Below are positions 60,473 to 64,000 of a stretch of 64,000 nt of DNA, one piece after another. This DNA is from Rhytidiadelphus loreus. Taxonomy: Eukaryota > Streptophyta > Bryopsida > Hypnales > Hylocomiaceae. The DNA is taken from positions 46,667,348 through 46,731,347 of the forward strand of contig OX344764.1 of assembly GCA_947034895.1 (NCBI GenBank), given 5' to 3'. The notes beneath the pieces were generated by a model. It saw only the letters and a list, made by a program, of their open reading frames with translations, did not search any database and was not told where the DNA came from. Numbering within the stretch: position 1 is the stretch's first letter; the number at the start of each line of letters is the position of its first letter. The position numbers and the translations under genes were made by a program.

Positions 60473-61934
60473 AGACAAGGTATTTGTCAGAGTGCAATTG
60501 AAATTATTTTTTTTTGACAAAGTATGAATTTGTTATGAATTTTTGAAGTGTGTTGCCCATCATGGCCCCCAAGTTCACAAACTTAAAGTTTTTTTGATCA
60601 ACCGATCACATTTCAACTTAAATGATAATCAATGAATCTTGTGTTGATACAAAAGAAGTGCACTTTGGACACACATTTAGGTGGAGATGTTAATATTTAG
60701 TTGGAAAATCTCTTTTCTTGTTTGTATAATCCTAATAGAAGACTTTGTACCTCGATTATGAGCTCCAAATGTTCTCTTGGAGCATAAAATAATATTTACA
60801 ATCCTAAAATGGCAAAAGGAGAAATCCAATCAAGGCCAATATAAATAGAAAAATATTTTTGGAAGATGAGAAATATTATGCCATATGTAGTTTGAATAGT
60901 CCTATGTACTTTAGTTTTGAATCTTGGGACCTTTGGAAACATAATACACAAGTTATAAGCCTATAACCAAAAATTAAACTCTCCTAAAGGCATAAACTTT
61001 TGGACTAAAAAAATAAGTCTTTTATTTTGTCATGGTTTGGGCTCCAGAAAGGGTGACACATATGACGTAGGATAGGTATGGATTTATATTTCTTACACGA
61101 TCACTCTTGATTGTAGAGAAATTTCAAAAAATCTATCATGGTCATTTGTATGACTCTTAACACTTTATACCATCTATATAAGGGATTTTTCTTGGTATGA
61201 TTTTCAAACTGACTTAAACTATTTTCAAATGCATAAACCAAATTGTACCTTTGTAATCTAGAAAAATAGGAAAGTTAGCCATTGTAAACTTGATTGTTAA
61301 AGTAGACAACTTTAGAATATCCCAATTTAAACATTGACATAAAAATCTGCTACTTCACCTTGGAACTCTAATAACTATGGTATTACATACAATATTCGAA
61401 TATCAAACTTTTTAGACTTTAAATATCTCAAATATCAATTTTGTCTACCTCTAATGTAAAAAGTCAAACTTCACTTGCCCATGCAAGTGAAGTTCATTCC
61501 AAACTAGCTCATTAAGTTTCTCTCCCAATATATATTGGTGTGTGTGTGGAAATTTTGCATTTTGTAACTTGTTTGAGCATGCCAAACTCCATCCTTCCAA
61601 AATTGCGTTAGTGTTGTGGAGGCTTGTGACAAGTAAGGTATATCACCTATTTTCAACAATGGTTCCATTTGTGTAATATAGGGTGCCCTATTTTTGTGAA
61701 TGATGTGGTTGAGCTATTTCATTGTTGTGTGATGAATAACACAGTGACACCTTTTAATAATGCATTTTAGTTTTGTACTTCTCATATATAGGTTTGCCTA
61801 AATTTACATTGAAAACAAGTCATAATGCAATCTACACTTCCTTCATTTCTACTAATTCCAAACTTGATGAAAAATTAGCAAAAAAATAGTGCAATCTTCA
61901 TTATTTATATTCCATGACTGGAGAAAATTATCCC
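60473..61934. other. AT-rich intergenic DNA; fragment of AGGTAAAACARCCC MITE near 60505-60560
   Basis: Apart from the fragment GACAAAGTATGAATTTGTTA, shared with 33283, nothing could be supported. Confidence 0.4.
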
Positions 61935-62450
61935 CCCACTATTGCTCAAATGGATGTATGCTAAAACGCTTAAAATTGTTGAAAATATGGTAGAACCACT
62001 CATTCCCTACTAGGGACCCATACCCAACTTGTAGGGTGCAACTATTTCCAACCAAGGCTCGAACAAATTTCGATCCAAAGCTTGAAATGTAGTTTTTCTT
62101 ACTTTTCAAGGTTGGAACTAATAAGGTCATGACACATATCCTCAAGTAGTGAGCAAAAAAGTAGAAAGCAAGGAATGGGAAAGTAATTAGTTCTTGAATG
62201 ATCAGAATTTGAAGAGTCTATACATTGGGTATGGGTCCAGATCAACTTTTGGCTTCCAAAACTCATAATAATTTCAATTCAAGGCATAAAATTACCCAAA
62301 AAATTGCAATCCCTGTAATTTCTATCTTCCTACATGGCATAAAATTTATATTGCCTTACATTGCTCCAAAACATGCTACAAATCGCTTAAGTGTTCAACT
62401 ATGGGTGGTTGTTCCATACATAGGTGAAATACCTCATTGTTGCCCCAAAA
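61935..62450 (+). repeat. Dispersed repeat Z, copy 3 (uninterrupted)
   Basis: Inverted relative to 57640-58520 and 6840-7100. It shows the pre-insertion state of the site occupied by the MITE at 57890. Conserved peptide-like phrases on both strands (DQLLASKTHNNFNS on plus; LQVGYGSLVGNEW on minus) leave the original coding strand undecided. Confidence 0.65.
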
Positions 62451-62454
62451 ACAC

Positions 62455-63800
62455 AAGCTGACCGATTGTCGTTGAAGTCACTCATGACCATGAAGAAATG
62501 ATTTTGTCGCGGCCACTGGTTGCAAGTGAGCAGCGTCTTAATGAAACTGAAGCTCACAAAGTTCTAGAAGACACTTGAATGTACAGGTGGATAGAGCAAA
62601 GGCCATGAGACCTCATTCATTCAAAAAACCCAGGCTGGAATGAATTTATGATTGATGCATATGCGGTGCTTTTCCCTGCGAGCACTTACATAAATGTTAC
62701 ATAAATGTCAACACAGATTGTCAGGCTGGGCCCGGTAGGTGCGTTTTGCACGGACTTGGCTAAGGGTGGAGTCCCGGGGCACATATATCCATTCATGTAC
62801 AGTACAGTACAGTATCACACAGCAGGTTACTTTGTAGTGTTGGATCCCAACAACACTATGAGTAGGTGTATTTGAAGCCAAAGTGCTTGTCTATCTGAAA
62901 ACATTTACCAACGACTGAAGTCAGAGATTCAACAGATGGATCAACAAAGGTAATGTTGCAATGCATTTTGGGGGATCTGGTTGAAGAATTATTTGTCTGC
63001 AGGCCTCATCATTCCAGGATGCAGACAAAAACACCTTCCAAAACACCTTTGAAAACACCCTCGAAAACACCTTCAAAAACACCTTTGAAAACACCTTCAG
63101 AGCTGAAATCCTTGTGATGATGCTTGGCTTTACTATTGTCTTCATCTTACCAATGTCCACCATTATGTCCATGGTATGCAGTTGAGATATTGGCCTCTTG
63201 ACCTAAGTTAGTACAGTCCAGTGCAGTAATCTTACAAACTGCCCTATTCTGGCATTCAAAGAATTTTGCAGAATATAGAATACAATTAGCAGTTTTTTTT
63301 TGTCAGAGACTGCTACAATTGGCAATTGATGCAATGATACACTTGAATGATTGTCAAAAATTTACTGAAAAACTTCACTGTTGCAGACATTGTACAGTAT
63401 GAACCAATACATGCGACCACTGGCTGATGATCGACAGCATATTACTTTCCAAATTAAATTAAAATTGAAAAGGAGAGAAACAAAAAAACACTTTGCAACA
63501 TTGATGAAAACAGAAAGAGAAAAAGAAAAAGAAAAGAAAAGCAGATGGATATCAAAACTCACCTGGGATAGCACTGTACTAGTTCACAGTCTGTCTGTGG
63601 GAGCAGTAACAACTGCTGCTGCTACCATAGATACAAAGTACCATACTCCCATATCCCCCCAAATAATCACGTACACATGTACAGTCCATGGGGGTAGAAG
63701 AAAGTGTAGAATCTGGGCAGCAAATCACATCCTCCGGGTACAGGAGAATAAATAAGTGACAATGGAAACAACTGAAGGAACTGAGCTGCAACTCTCATTC
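62455..63800. other. GC-richer, gene-like but unresolved region
   Basis: On the plus strand IVVEVTHDHEEMILSRPLVA reads like an exon (about 62464-62525), and 63027-63170 reads NTF-type repeats followed by a hydrophobic stretch (ILVMMLGFTIVFILPMS). The frame 63381-63755 has a basic, lysine- and glutamate-rich stretch. No family was recognised and exons could not be joined. GTACAGTACAGTACAGTA at about 62798 is a 5-bp repeat. Confidence 0.35.
63027..63099. repeat. 12-bp tandem repeat AAAACACCTTYV, six units
   Basis: Six consecutive 12-bp units vary only in the last bases. In frame on plus it encodes a four-residue repeat NTF[QEK]; on minus KVF[SLW]. Confidence 0.75.
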
Positions 63801-64000
63801 TAAATAATTAACCAACTGCATGATGATGGCCATTTCCACACCGCAAGTTACATTATAAAAGTTACATTGCAAAAGTTTCAATCGTTAACTTACACCGTGG
63901 ACTGATAGATTCCCTTGGAGTTAACTGCACATGATTGATCACCACCGGATTGAAAAGAAGAAGTAGGGAATATTCTCAGCAAACTCTCAAGTATGTACTA

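Noticed and set aside
1..64000. tRNA, rRNA or organellar gene content
   Set aside because: I saw no convincing tRNA cloverleaf (A-box/B-box pair) and no rRNA or organelle gene sequence.

Overview
This window looks like nuclear DNA of a land plant. Genes sit as islands of higher GC in very AT-rich DNA, introns are short GT-AG introns of about 75-320 bp, and one gene is a plant-type DUF604 (fringe-like) glycosyltransferase. The rest is crowded with small non-autonomous DNA transposons and decayed hAT and Ty3/gypsy copies. A bryophyte (moss or liverwort) is my best guess, from intron size, gene style and repeat content, but this is inference. There are no operons, CRISPR arrays or prokaryotic signals, and I recognised no tRNA or rRNA gene.

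Layout. 0-19 kb is gene-poor: a TTAA-flanked element (15-458), an array of about 64-bp hairpin repeats (1191-1410), degenerate minisatellites (3.29-3.84 kb), an hAT-like MITE (6020-6602), a CACTA-type hairpin (9577-9812), a second TTAA element (10432-11359), a Mutator-like MITE, a CACTA-like element with a GC-rich core, a Harbinger-like MITE and a dead hAT transposase gene (15.7-17 kb). 19.4-23.7 kb holds a five-exon gene on the minus strand that is now a pseudogene: five internal in-frame stops, one frameshift and a 983-bp mariner/pogo-type foldback element inside an exon. 25.3-26 kb holds two MITEs.

26.9-29.35 kb is an intact four-exon minus-strand gene (508 aa) for a Golgi-type DUF604 glycosyltransferase, with a GC-rich upstream region to about 31 kb. 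31-39 kb is repeats: three MITEs or dispersed repeats, a gag fragment, a probable LTR with a primer-binding site, and an odd 2-kb zone full of GTCAATTAGAC-like words. 39.3-40.65 kb is a four-exon plus-strand gene related to beta-class DNA amino-methyltransferases (N4/N6 type), open through about 336 codons but with the DPPY motif replaced by DCPE and no visible N-terminal part.

42-64 kb is again mobile-element territory: a divergent hAT-like MITE, a decayed chromovirus pol (44.65-46.45 kb), a third TTAA element with the second hAT-like MITE nested inside it (49835-51332), several TA-flanked MITEs (57.9-59.3 kb, one with a related empty site), a fourth TTAA element (59579-60472), and a dispersed repeat shared by 6.8, 57.6 and 62 kb. 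GC-richer, gene-like but unresolved stretches lie at 46.85-48.95 kb and 62.45-63.8 kb.
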